A program made the translations under genes and the position numbers. From positions 2,740,798-2,804,797 of the forward strand of contig NZ_DS022272.1 of assembly GCF_000153705.1 (NCBI RefSeq): 64,000 nt of DNA, given 5' to 3'. The notes beneath the pieces are model-generated. The model was not told the origin of the DNA. It saw only the letters and a program-made list of their open reading frames with translations, and did no database searches. This stretch comes from Fulvimarina pelagi HTCC2506. Its GTDB lineage: Bacteria > Pseudomonadota > Alphaproteobacteria > Rhizobiales > Rhizobiaceae. Within the stretch, counting starts at the first letter, position 1, and each line of letters begins with the position of its first letter. Of this stretch, positions 36,831-45,208 are shown piece by piece.

Positions 36831-38000
36831 ATGCGCATCTCCGAAATCCGCGAAAAGACGGTCTCGATCGCAAGCCCGATCGCCAACGCCTTCATCGATT
36901 TCTCGAAGATGACCTGCTCGGTCGTCGCGGTCGTCACCAATCAGGTGCGCGACGGCAAGCCGGTGATCGGCTTCGGCTTCAACTCCAACGGGCGCTACGG
37001 CCAGGGCGCCCTGATGCGCGATCGCTTCATCCCGCGCCTGATGGAGGCCGACCCCGCGAGCCTTATCGACGAGGCCAACGACAACCTCGACCCCTTCGCC
37101 ATCTGGCGGACGATGATGACCAACGAGAAGCCGGGCGGGCACGGCGAGCGTTCCGTCGCCGTCGGCACGATCGACATGGCGGTGTGGGACGCGGTCGCCA
37201 AGATCGAGGAAAAGCCGCTCTACCGCCTCCTCGCCGATAGATACCGGGACGGCGTCGCCGACGACAGCGTCTGGGTCTATGCGGCGGGCGGCTATTATCA
37301 TCCGGGCAAGGAGATCGAGGGCCTGAAGGACGAGATGAAGTCCTATCGGGACCGGGGCTACCGGGTCTGCAAGATGAAGATCGGCCTCGCTCCGCTTGCC
37401 GACGACATCAGCCGAGTCGAAGCGGCACTCGAGATCGTCGGCGAGGGTCAGAACCTCTGCGTCGACGCCAATGGCCGCTTCGACCTCGACACGGCGATCG
37501 CCTACGCCAAGGCGCTCGAACCCTATGATCTCTACTGGTACGAGGAGGCCGGCGATCCGCTCGACTACGCCCTCCAGGCCGAGCTTTCGAAGCACTATTC
37601 AGGCAGGATGGCGACCGGCGAAAACCTCTTTTCCATGCAGGACGCCCGTAATCTCGTGCGCTACGGTGGCATGAATCGGGCCCAAGACATACTCCAGTTC
37701 GACTGCGCCCTCTCCTACGGCCTCGTCGAATATATGCGCACCCTCGACATGATGGCCGAAAACGGCTGGTCGTCGCGCCGCGTCGTGCCCCATGGCGGGC
37801 ACCAGATGTCTCTCAACATCGCCGCCGGCCTTCATCTCGGCGGCAACGAATCCTATCCGGACGTCTTCCAACCCTTCGGAGGCTTTGCCGACGAGGTGGA
37901 GGTGATCGACAGTCAGGTCGGCCTGCCGGACGCGCCGGGTGTGGGGTTTGAGCGCAAAGCGGCACTGTATGAGCTGTTGAGAAAGGAGCTGTTGGATTAG
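36831..38000 (+). CDS. tarD: D(-)-tartrate dehydratase (enolase superfamily)
   Basis: Dehydrates D-tartrate to oxaloacetate. 389 residues of the mandelate racemase/enolase superfamily. FGFNSNGRYGQGALMRDRF, NEKPGGHGERSVAVGTIDMA and VYAAGGYYHPGK match the Bradyrhizobium TarD closely from memory. The K-x-K acid/base motif is CKMKIG; metal ligands lie in CVDANGRF, WYEEAGDP and ATGENLF; and PHGGHQMSLN carries the catalytic histidine. A frame from 36783 exists, but the ATG at 36831 gives the family N-terminus. Together with ttuC and the transporter it makes a tartrate-use operon. Confidence 0.9.
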   Translation: MRISEIREKTVSIASPIANAFIDFSKMTCSVVAVVTNQVRDGKPVIGFGFNSNGRYGQGALMRDRFIPRLMEADPASLIDEANDNLDPFAIWRTMMTNEKPGGHGERSVAVGTIDMAVWDAVAKIEEKPLYRLLADRYRDGVADDSVWVYAAGGYYHPGKEIEGLKDEMKSYRDRGYRVCKMKIGLAPLADDISRVEAALEIVGEGQNLCVDANGRFDLDTAIAYAKALEPYDLYWYEEAGDPLDYALQAELSKHYSGRMATGENLFSMQDARNLVRYGGMNRAQDILQFDCALSYGLVEYMRTLDMMAENGWSSRRVVPHGGHQMSLNIAAGLHLGGNESYPDVFQPFGGFADEVEVIDSQVGLPDAPGVGFERKAALYELLRKELLD

Positions 38001-38265
38001 TAACGGCTTCGAGCCGCACGCCAGACCTCGAATGATCGGCCTGTACCATTCGTCGACCGCTCAGGGCCCTTTACGAACCGTGTGATGATCGTTTCTGTTG
38101 TACGTCTTCGAAGGAGGCCTCAGTCCCGTTCATCGCAACATGTCCTAGTGGTCGCGAAAAACAACTCGGTGATTCGTGGTCTTCGAAATTGCGGTTCCGC
38201 ATTCAGATGTAGCAGGCGGATGCACGGATAACGCGGTGACACCGCCCGTATGGGACCAACACTTT

Positions 38266-38961
38266 TTAATCGAAGATGTCGGCGATGACGGCCTGTTCGG
38301 CGTCCCTCCATCGACCCACAATGTCGCTTACGACTTCGATTTCATCTTTGTCGAGATGATGGGCACCTTCGGCATCAATGCGGCAGAGGTTGAAAGGCCC
38401 ACCGACACTGGAGGAAGTGAGGTCAAGCGCTTGCAGGACTCTGAGGACTGCGGCGCAACCGAACCGCAGTGATCGTTTGGTCAAATGAAAATGAGACAGG
38501 AGCGAGTTGGCCTGCTGGGCCATCGGTGCACCGCTGCCGATCGCATGGAATCCGATATTGGCGTAATGACCGATCATGCCCGAAGGTGTGATCTCCAGAA
38601 TCCACGGCTCGCCATTTCGCCATCCGGCAGCCATGACGTATGCGGCCGGGGTCCCGCCACCGGCTTCACCCGGCACGTCGGGAATGAAGGTTTCGTAGTG
38701 ATGGCGGAGGATGGGTAAGACCTGTTCCTGTAGGGCCCTTCCTATGTCGGGTGCATCGAGGATTGCAGCGCTGTTTTCATCGAAACGGCGTTTCACATCT
38801 GCTAGCACCGATCGCGCACCGCTGCCGCCCCAAGCCGCCAGTTCACCTAAGGGGTGAAGCTTGTCGGCAGGATAGGTCATATCCCGCCCCTTGTCCGTGA
38901 TCTGGGAATCAGACCCGATCACGACGCCGTCTCGGCATACCACGGCAAGCACTACAGTCAT
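38266..38961 (-). CDS. Proteasome-like Ntn-hydrolase, stand-alone
   Basis: 231 residues resembling a single proteasome beta subunit. After removal of Met1 the first residue is threonine (TVVLAVVCRDGVVIGSDSQ). Counting that threonine as 1, Asp17 (GSDSQ) and Lys33 (PADKLHP) fall exactly at the proteasomal catalytic positions, and a glycine-serine-glycine turn lies at 141-143. No propeptide is coded, so methionine aminopeptidase could expose the nucleophile. There is no alpha subunit, ATPase (HslU-like) or Anbu operon partner next to it. Peptidase activity is a prediction; the substrate is unknown. It stands alone between tarD and comC. Confidence 0.78.
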   Translation of the reverse strand: MTVVLAVVCRDGVVIGSDSQITDKGRDMTYPADKLHPLGELAAWGGSGARSVLADVKRRFDENSAAILDAPDIGRALQEQVLPILRHHYETFIPDVPGEAGGGTPAAYVMAAGWRNGEPWILEITPSGMIGHYANIGFHAIGSGAPMAQQANSLLSHFHLTKRSLRFGCAAVLRVLQALDLTSSSVGGPFNLCRIDAEGAHHLDKDEIEVVSDIVGRWRDAEQAVIADIFD

Positions 38962-39329
38962 ATACGTATCCCCAGAGGTCCGGTTTCACCGCCCGCCGCC
39001 ACGCTTCTGAATGCGGAGCCCAGAAACCGGAAGCCGTCTGTCCGCGGACCGCGACGGCCCATCCCACCCGCTACACTTAACGCCGTCGATGTCGTTCTGT
39101 CGCGTAACCCCTCCAGCCGTGAAGAAATAATTCGGCAGATCGGCAGGAACCAGTTGCGATGCCAGCCGAGGATGGAGGGGGACGAATAACCCGCGCAGGA
39201 CGAGTTTTGAAACCGGACCAGGCTCAAGAGATCAGCTTTTCCCGGATGACAGGGGCGTTGAATCTACGACGACCTCATGCGAGCCGAACTCGTCGGAAAT
39301 TCGAGAGCCGAATAGCGTTCAGAGATTTT
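38962..39329. other. Gene-free region between the Ntn-hydrolase and comC
   Basis: About 370 bases with no supported gene. It contains the Ntn-hydrolase promoter region (minus strand) at its left and the end of the comC operon at its right. No clear terminator was found. Confidence 0.45.
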
Positions 39330-40325
39330 TCAAACCCCCTCGATCATCGCCATCACGTCGTCCTCGATCAAAATGCCTTCTTCCGCCGCCTTTTGCCTTG
39401 CGTCCAACCCCCGCCGACCCGGCAGGCGCACGCCGGGTTCCTGCCCGATCATGTCGGCGAGTTCACCCAGGCGGAAAAGGGCGTTTTCGCCGCCGACAGT
39501 CTTAGGGTCGAGTACGAGGATGAACTGGCCGAGGCGGGGCGGGCCGTCCTTGTCGTCGAAAAGGGATGAGGCCTCGTAGGCGAAATTGGCGCCGGTGAGG
39601 CCTGCGGCCAGCATCTCCACCATCAGGGCCAGCGCCGCGCCCTTGGCGTCGCCGACGGGGACCATCGTGCCGGCGAGTGCGGCGTCTGCATCGGTCGTCG
39701 GATTGCCGTATCGGTCAATCGCCCAGCCTTCGGGGATCGGGGTCCCCTTCTGCTTGGCGGCCATCACCTTGCCGCGCGCGACCTTGGAGAGCGACAGGTC
39801 GATCACCACCGGCGGTGAGCCGGGAATGGGTGCGGCGAAGGCAATCGGGTTTGTGCCGAAGACACCCTTCGTACCGCCCCAGGCCGCCATGGCGCTCGGC
39901 GCGTTCGCCATCATCAGCGCGACGAGGCCCTTCTCGGCGAAGCGCTCAACGGCAAGGCCGAGAACGCCGGCATGGTGCGAGTTGCGGATGCCGATCGCGA
40001 GGACGCCAGTCTCGGGAATGATCTCAGACGCACGCTCGATGGCGAGGTCGAAGGCTGGATAGGCGAAGCCTTCGGCGGCATCGACGCGCATGGTCGCGGC
40101 CCGGCTCATCTCGATTTCAGGCAGTGCGTGCCCGTTCACCTTCTTCACCCGTGCCTGCGCGCTGTAGGCGGGAACACGGCGCAGGCCATGCCCGCCCTGG
40201 CCGGAGGCTTCGGCCATGACGAGGGCATGGGCGACGGATGCCGCCTGCGCCGGTCCGACATCCGCGCGCTGGAAGGCGTCCGAGACCAGGCGGATCGTGT
40301 CGTCGATCGAGAGGGTCGTGGTCAT
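39330..40325 (-). CDS. comC: (R)-sulfolactate dehydrogenase, malate/L-lactate dehydrogenase family
   Basis: 331-residue NAD(P)-dependent dehydrogenase of the Ldh_2 fold. GQGGHGLRRVPAYSAQARVK near residue 40, GIRNSHHAGVLG with the conserved histidine pair, MMANAPSAMAAWGGTKGVFG and TNPIAFAAPIPG are signatures. In known sulfolactate degraders ComC oxidises (R)-sulfolactate to sulfopyruvate, and with SlcC it racemises sulfolactate toward the sulfo-lyase substrate. The assignment rests on the operon: it overlaps slcC by four bases (ATGA) and follows suyAB. The ATG at 40325 marks the family start; the open frame beyond is unrelated. Confidence 0.87.
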   Translation of the reverse strand: MTTTLSIDDTIRLVSDAFQRADVGPAQAASVAHALVMAEASGQGGHGLRRVPAYSAQARVKKVNGHALPEIEMSRAATMRVDAAEGFAYPAFDLAIERASEIIPETGVLAIGIRNSHHAGVLGLAVERFAEKGLVALMMANAPSAMAAWGGTKGVFGTNPIAFAAPIPGSPPVVIDLSLSKVARGKVMAAKQKGTPIPEGWAIDRYGNPTTDADAALAGTMVPVGDAKGAALALMVEMLAAGLTGANFAYEASSLFDDKDGPPRLGQFILVLDPKTVGGENALFRLGELADMIGQEPGVRLPGRRGLDARQKAAEEGILIEDDVMAMIEGV

Positions 40326-41257
40326 GGCCGGCCTTTCGCGAGATGATTGAGAACGTTCTCGGCGGTGAGCGCGGAGACGCGGACATTCGCCTCCTCGGTG
40401 ACGCCGGCAATGTGCGGCGTGAGGATGAGATTGGCGATACCGTCGAAGATACGACCGGCTTCGGCGGTGAGCGGCTCTGTCTCGAAGACGTCGAGCGCCG
40501 CGCCGCCGAGTTTGCCGGCGCGAAGCGCTTCGGTCAGCGCGGGCTCGTCGACCACTCCACCGCGCGCCGTGTTGATGAGGATCGCGCCGGGTTTCATACC
40601 GGCGATCGCCCGTCCGTCGATGAGATGGCGCGTGCCCTCGGTCAGCGGCACGTGCAGGCTGATGACGTCCGAGGTTTCGAGAAGTGCGCCGAGATCGAGG
40701 CGCGTGGCATTCTGCCATGCCGCGTCGGCCTCGGGCAGGAACGGATCATGGGCCGCGATCTCGAAGCCGATGACCCGTCCCCGCGCCGCGACCTGCCGTG
40801 CGATTCCGCCGAAGCCGACGAGGCCGAGGCGCTTGTCCATCGCCTCGCGGCCGATCATCTGCTGGCGCGGCCATCGGCCAGCCGCGACGTCCGCGCTGCG
40901 GTGATAGGCACCGCGCAGGAGCGAGAGCGCGGAGGAGACGACATATTCTGCGACCGCCACGTCGTTCGCGCCTGTTGCCGGATAGACCGTGACACCGGCC
41001 GCTTCGCAGGCTTTGAGATCGATGTTGTCGAGACCGACGCCGAGCCGGCCGACGCACTGAAGATCGGAGCTGGCTTTCAGGATCTCGGCCGTCACCTTCG
41101 TGCGGTTGCGCACGACAAGGGCTTTCGCCCCCTTCAAGGCCGCCTTAAGATCCTCGATGCGGTCCACGAGGTCCGGATCGTAGAGCGTCTCGTGCCGGGC
41201 GCGGAGCGCGTCGACCGCCGCTTCGTCCATGAATTCAGAGATCACGACCTCGGGCAT
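40322..41257 (-). CDS. slcC: (S)-sulfolactate dehydrogenase, D-2-hydroxyacid dehydrogenase family
   Basis: 311-residue NAD-dependent dehydrogenase. VGRLGVGLDNIDLKACEAAG, ATGANDVAVAEYVVSSALSL, the Rossmann motif LGLVGFGGIARQVAARG, and the catalytic ILINTARGGVVDEPAL and LTPHIAGVTEEAN are the 2-hydroxyacid dehydrogenase signatures. SlcC oxidises (S)-sulfolactate to sulfopyruvate in Chromohalobacter; the same gene order with comC and suyAB supports that role here. I chose the ATG at 41255-41257, preceded by GAGGAATGCC; a frame from 41320 is longer without similarity. Confidence 0.87.
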   Translation of the reverse strand: MPEVVISEFMDEAAVDALRARHETLYDPDLVDRIEDLKAALKGAKALVVRNRTKVTAEILKASSDLQCVGRLGVGLDNIDLKACEAAGVTVYPATGANDVAVAEYVVSSALSLLRGAYHRSADVAAGRWPRQQMIGREAMDKRLGLVGFGGIARQVAARGRVIGFEIAAHDPFLPEADAAWQNATRLDLGALLETSDVISLHVPLTEGTRHLIDGRAIAGMKPGAILINTARGGVVDEPALTEALRAGKLGGAALDVFETEPLTAEAGRIFDGIANLILTPHIAGVTEEANVRVSALTAENVLNHLAKGRP

Positions 41258-41338
41258 GGCATTCCTCGTCAGCGTTTTACACGGCAAAGCCGGCCACGTG
41301 TTTTGCGGCCGGCTTATCATGCTTCAAGGCAAGCGCGA

Positions 41339-42517
41339 TCAGGCGCTGCGGTAGAGCTTCGTCATCACAAACTCGCGGTGGCCGAGGGCTTCCGCTGCCG
41401 TCATGCGCCCGTTTGCGGTGCGCATGATGTTCTCGATCAGTGAGTCGCCCGCCTGATCAATGGTCATGTCGCGCCTCAGGATGCCGGAGACGTCGACGTC
41501 CACATGCTCGGACATCGTCCGCACCGTGCGCGGATTGGCGGTGATCTTGATCACCGGCACGATCGGGTTGCCGATAACGTTGCCCTGACCCGTCGGGAAG
41601 GTGTGGATGACGTAGCCCGCCGCCGCCATCAGGGTCACGCATTCGGCGGCCGCCGAGGACGTGTCCATGAAGTAGAGGCCATTGCCCTTCTGCGGCGCTT
41701 CGGCGGGGTCGAGGATATCGATATATTTGCACTCGCGGCCGATCTTCTCGAGATTGCCGAGCGCCTTCTCCTCGATGGTCGACAGGCCGCCCTCGATATT
41801 GCCCTTGGTGGGCTGGCTCTCGGAGAGATCGTTCGTCGCGTGGGCGAAGATGACGTCGTCCTGATAGGCCTTCCACATCTTGTACCAGCGCTCGCCGACC
41901 TCTTCGTCGACCGCGCGCGTCTTGCAGATGTGCTCAGCGCCGGTGATCTCGGATGTTTCGCCGAAGACGCCGTAGATGCCCTCCGGAATCAGCTTGTCGT
42001 ACATGTTGCCGACCGTCGGGCAGGAGCCGAGGCCCGTCGTCGTGTCGCTCTCGCCGCACTTGGTCGAGACCCAAAGCTCGGAGACGTCGCATTCTGAGCG
42101 CTGGAGTTCGGTCGCCCATTGGACGAACTCCTTCGCCTTGCGCGAGACGTCCATGATCGTCTTCAGGTCGCCGTTCTGCTCGATCGAGAAAGCGGCGACC
42201 GGCTTGCCGGTTTCGGCGATGCCATCGGCGATCTTCTGGGTCCAGCCGGGCTCGATACCGACCACGATGCAGGCCGCGACGTTCGGATTGGCGCCGGTGC
42301 CGATCATCGTGCGGAAATGAAGGTCGAGATCGGCGCCGAACTGGAGGCGGCCATAGGCGTGCGGCAGAGCAAGCGTGCCCTTGATGTTGTTGGCGACGGC
42401 CTCGCAGCAGGCGTTCGAGATGTCGTCGACAGGCAGAATGACGACATGGTTGCGGACGCCGACGCGTCCGTTCTCGCGGCGATAGCCCTGGAATTTGCGG
42501 TTCGTATTGATCGGCAT
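41339..42517 (-). CDS. suyB: (R)-sulfolactate sulfo-lyase beta subunit
   Basis: Large subunit of the enzyme that splits sulfolactate into pyruvate and sulfite, 392 residues. It belongs to the UxaA/altronate-dehydratase family: [20 protein letters not shown] at the start, [20 protein letters not shown] with a cysteine motif, and [19 protein letters not shown] and [20 protein letters not shown] in the C-terminal half. Pairing with a small SAF-domain suyA upstream and the two sulfolactate dehydrogenases downstream distinguishes it from sugar-acid dehydratases. Confidence 0.92.
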   Translation of the reverse strand: MPINTNRKFQGYRRENGRVGVRNHVVILPVDDISNACCEAVANNIKGTLALPHAYGRLQFGADLDLHFRTMIGTGANPNVAACIVVGIEPGWTQKIADGIAETGKPVAAFSIEQNGDLKTIMDVSRKAKEFVQWATELQRSECDVSELWVSTKCGESDTTTGLGSCPTVGNMYDKLIPEGIYGVFGETSEITGAEHICKTRAVDEEVGERWYKMWKAYQDDVIFAHATNDLSESQPTKGNIEGGLSTIEEKALGNLEKIGRECKYIDILDPAEAPQKGNGLYFMDTSSAAAECVTLMAAAGYVIHTFPTGQGNVIGNPIVPVIKITANPRTVRTMSEHVDVDVSGILRRDMTIDQAGDSLIENIMRTANGRMTAAEALGHREFVMTKLYRSA

Positions 42518-42602
42518 GACGGGTCTCTTTCGGGAAAATTCGGTCTAAGGCGTTCGACGATCCAAGCTCATCACGCCGTTCGGCGCGGGAGCGGCCCGAT
42601 AA

Positions 42603-42893
42603 TCACCAGCGGTTGGTCTTCAAGTTGTGGACGTGGACGTGGCAGCCCTTCTTCACGTCAGCCTTGAAGCGGCCGATGTCCTCACCGTATTTCACCGCCG
42701 TGTCGCCCGCCGAGAGGTCGCTGAGCGCGATCTTGTGGCCGATCGGAACGTCGTCGTTCGCCGTCAGCTGGAACGACGAATTGTCGTGCGTGACGACGCA
42801 AAGCATGTCCGTTCCCGCCTTCAGGTCTTCGACAACGACGACGCCGACATTGTCTTTGTGGTCATGGACCAGCAGCTGCGGATTTTTGCTCAT
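42603..42893 (-). CDS. suyA: (R)-sulfolactate sulfo-lyase alpha subunit
   Basis: 96-residue small subunit with a SAF fold: QLLVHDHKDNVGVVVVEDLK, THDNSSFQLTANDDVPIGHK (with the typical I-G-H-K) and VHVHNLKTNRW at the end. The ATG at 42891-42893 follows GAAGAGG by five bases and starts where family similarity begins. A 40-residue in-frame extension is open to 43013, but the candidate operator overlaps its start, so I treat it as untranslated leader. First gene of the suyAB-slcC-comC operon. Confidence 0.9.
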   Translation of the reverse strand: MSKNPQLLVHDHKDNVGVVVVEDLKAGTDMLCVVTHDNSSFQLTANDDVPIGHKIALSDLSAGDTAVKYGEDIGRFKADVKKGCHVHVHNLKTNRW

Positions 42894-42997
42894 CGGGGCC
42901 TCTTCACCGGGTTTCGGGATCGTCAGACCCCATAGGGAAATTTTAGGATTGAGGCGAAGGTTGATCTTTTCGAGATCGCCCTTTGCGATTTCCTCAA

Positions 42998-43045
42998 GTC
43001 TTGTATAAGACATAAAATATGATTTCGGAGACCTGTCAAGACTGA
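42998..43045. promoter_or_regulatory. Candidate SuyR operator region with two palindromes
   Basis: GTCTTGTATAAGAC (42998-43011) has GTCTT/AAGAC arms around a four-base centre, and TGTCAAGACTGACA just to its right has TGTCA/TGACA arms around AGAC. They share the AGAC/GTC core and lie between the divergent suyA and suyR, as GntR/HutC-type operators do. Binding is inferred. Confidence 0.5.
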
Positions 43046-43103
43046 CAAGGTCGACTTGGGGCGCCCGAGCCTCGATGACCGCATACGGAGACGAGCGGGA
43101 CGC

Positions 43104-43832
43104 ATGAGCGAGATGATCTCGGATACGCCGGCCTTCCGGCCGCTCTACGCCCAGGTGCGCGACATGCTGGTGAAGCGGCTTATCTCCGGCTCATGGACGC
43201 CAGGCATGATGCTGCCGAGCGAATTCCAGATCGCGCGGGAGCTCGGCGTCAGCCAGGGCACTGTGCGCAAGGCGCTCGACGCCATGACGGCCGAGCATCT
43301 CCTGATCAGGCGGCAGGGGCGCGGCACCTTCGTCGCCCTGCCCGAAGAGGGGCGTATCCTCTTCAAGTTCTTCCGGCTCGTCGCCGACGAGGGCGAGCGC
43401 CTTTTTCCGCAGAGCGCGGTCATCGCCCGAGGGAGGGCGGCGGCAGAGAAGAACCTCGTGCGCAAGCTCCGCCTGGCGGACAATGCGGACGTCTGGTGGA
43501 TCGACCGGGTCCGCCGGCTGGGCGAGAAGCCGGTCATCTTCGAGCGGATCACCCTGCCGGTCTCGCGGTTTCCGGGGCTGGGCGAGATGACCGAGATCCC
43601 GAACAATGTCTACGCGCTTTATTCGGAACGATTCGGCATCACCATCGGCAAGGCCGAGGAAAAGCTGAAGGCCGCGAGCGCCGATGCGGAAACCGCCGAA
43701 CATCTTCGCTGTCCGGAGGGTCATCCGGTCCTCACCATCGAACGGGTCGCGATGGCGCTCGACGATACGCCGATCGAGCACCGGGTCTCGACCTGCCTGA
43801 CCGACGAATTTCACTACCGGGCCGATCTGTGA
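43104..43832 (+). CDS. suyR: GntR-family (HutC/UTRA) regulator, probable SuyR
   Basis: 242 residues. Winged helix: PLYAQVRDMLVKRLISGSW, MLPSEFQIARELGVSQGTVR and LIRRQGRGTFVA. The UTRA ligand domain follows with WWIDRVRRLGEKPVIFERIT and a closing EHRVSTCLTDEFHY. It is divergent from suyA and directly upstream of suyZ, which matches SuyR in sulfolactate clusters. A frame from 43056 exists; the ATG at 43104 with upstream GAGCGGGAC is preferred. Confidence 0.85.
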   Translation: MSEMISDTPAFRPLYAQVRDMLVKRLISGSWTPGMMLPSEFQIARELGVSQGTVRKALDAMTAEHLLIRRQGRGTFVALPEEGRILFKFFRLVADEGERLFPQSAVIARGRAAAEKNLVRKLRLADNADVWWIDRVRRLGEKPVIFERITLPVSRFPGLGEMTEIPNNVYALYSERFGITIGKAEEKLKAASADAETAEHLRCPEGHPVLTIERVAMALDDTPIEHRVSTCLTDEFHYRADL

Positions 43833-43908
43833 CAGCCGCTAAGCAAATCATCGACATCGCCGAACGGACAGCCGGACCCACACTCAGAGCGATCAACGAG
43901 GCCCGAGC

Positions 43909-44919
43909 ATGTCGGCACTGACGCCATCCGTTCTCAAGGACAGATACTGGCCGCTCTTTCCCGGTATTCTCCTCGCTCTTGTGGTAGCGGCGGCCGCGCG
44001 GTTCGTCGCCGATCATTACAACGCGCCGGTCATGCTGTTTGCTCTTCTCATCGGCATGGCCTTCAATTTCCTCGCGACCGACGACCGTTTCAAATCCGGG
44101 CTCGAATTTTCGTCCAAGACACTTCTGAGGGCCGGCATCGTTCTTCTCGGCGCACGCATCACGACGGGTGACATCGCTTCACTCGGAATCTCAACCTTCG
44201 CCACAGTCATCGGTCTCATCGGCCTGACGATCGCGACCGGCTTCGTCTGCGGGCGGCTCTACAACAAGCAGTGGCGCTTTTCGCTCCTCACAGGCGGCTC
44301 GGTCGCGATCTGCGGCGCGTCGGCCGCCCTCGCCATCGCCTCGGTCATTCCGCACAACGAGAAGACCGAGCGAAACCTTCTCTTCACGGTCGTCTCGGTC
44401 ACCACGCTCTCGACGATCGCGATGATCCTCTACCCGATCCTCTTCACGCTTCTCGGTCTGACGGAAAACCAGAGCGGCTTCCTCGTCGGCGCGACGATCC
44501 ACGACGTCGCCCAGGTGGTCGGCGCGGGCTATTCGATCTCGACCGAAGTCGGCGACGTGGCAACCATCATCAAGCTCTTGAGGGTCACGATGCTGCCGGT
44601 GGTCCTCGTCATCATCGTGCTGGCGCTGGCCGGCCAGAGGAGCGGCGATACGAAATCGGTTCGCCTGCCGGCCTTCGTGATCGGCTTCGCGGTACTGACC
44701 GGCATCAACAGCCTCGGTCTTCTCCCCACGGTCGTCGCAGGTGTCGCGGTGGATCTGTCCGGCTGGTTCCTCGTGATTGCCATTTCCGCGCTGGGTGTGC
44801 GCACGAACATGAAGGATATGCTGCAGCTCGGCTGGCGGCATGTGGCGATGGTGGTGACGGAAACGCTCGTCCTCCTGACGCTCGCGATCGCGGCGGTCGA
44901 GATCGGCCTTGCCGGCTGA
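43909..44919 (+). CDS. suyZ: YeiH-family putative sulfate/sulfite exporter, probable SuyZ
   Basis: 336-residue membrane protein with about ten segments. RAGIVLLGARITTGDIASLG, TGGSVAICGASAALAIASVI and VGATIHDVAQVVGAGYSIS are the conserved UPF0324/YeiH blocks. SuyZ is proposed to export the sulfite or sulfate released by the sulfo-lyase. It follows suyR by 76 bases on the same strand. Confidence 0.88.
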   Translation: MSALTPSVLKDRYWPLFPGILLALVVAAAARFVADHYNAPVMLFALLIGMAFNFLATDDRFKSGLEFSSKTLLRAGIVLLGARITTGDIASLGISTFATVIGLIGLTIATGFVCGRLYNKQWRFSLLTGGSVAICGASAALAIASVIPHNEKTERNLLFTVVSVTTLSTIAMILYPILFTLLGLTENQSGFLVGATIHDVAQVVGAGYSISTEVGDVATIIKLLRVTMLPVVLVIIVLALAGQRSGDTKSVRLPAFVIGFAVLTGINSLGLLPTVVAGVAVDLSGWFLVIAISALGVRTNMKDMLQLGWRHVAMVVTETLVLLTLAIAAVEIGLAG

Positions 44920-44972
44920 TCACGATCGACAAAGGTCGCTGAGAGCTGGGCGTCTCGCAATGTGTCCATCCG

Positions 44973-45018
44973 CGCCGGACGAGGCGAAATGCATCTGGCC
45001 GGAGATTCTCGTCCGGCG
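44973..45018. repeat. Perfect 11-base inverted repeat after suyZ
   Basis: CGCCGGACGAG (44973-44983) and CTCGTCCGGCG (45008-45018) pair perfectly over a 24-base loop, 53 bases after suyZ. There is no T-run, so it is not a classic intrinsic terminator, though it could stabilise the 3' end of the message or act as a bidirectional stop with the convergent hydrolase gene. Confidence 0.55.
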
Positions 45019-45208
45019 TTGACCTGGCACGGACGTGCCTCGGGAACGTGATCAGCCTATTCGACCTGAATGGCCACCAAAGATGTTCGAATGGAAGGCC
45101 TGCGATCGCGACAAAGCCGCATGCCGATCACCAACCGGTTCGTTGCTAGCCTGATGCCAAGCGGAAGTTTTTTTGACCAAGTCGTACTCGCCAACCCGAT
45201 CGAAAAGT

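Noticed and set aside
40238-41443. A 401-codon plus-strand frame opposite slcC/comC
   Set aside because: Antisense of the dehydrogenase genes with no family similarity.
42894-43013. A 40-residue N-terminal extension of suyA
   Set aside because: The candidate operator overlaps its start and a good ribosome site lies before the shorter start.
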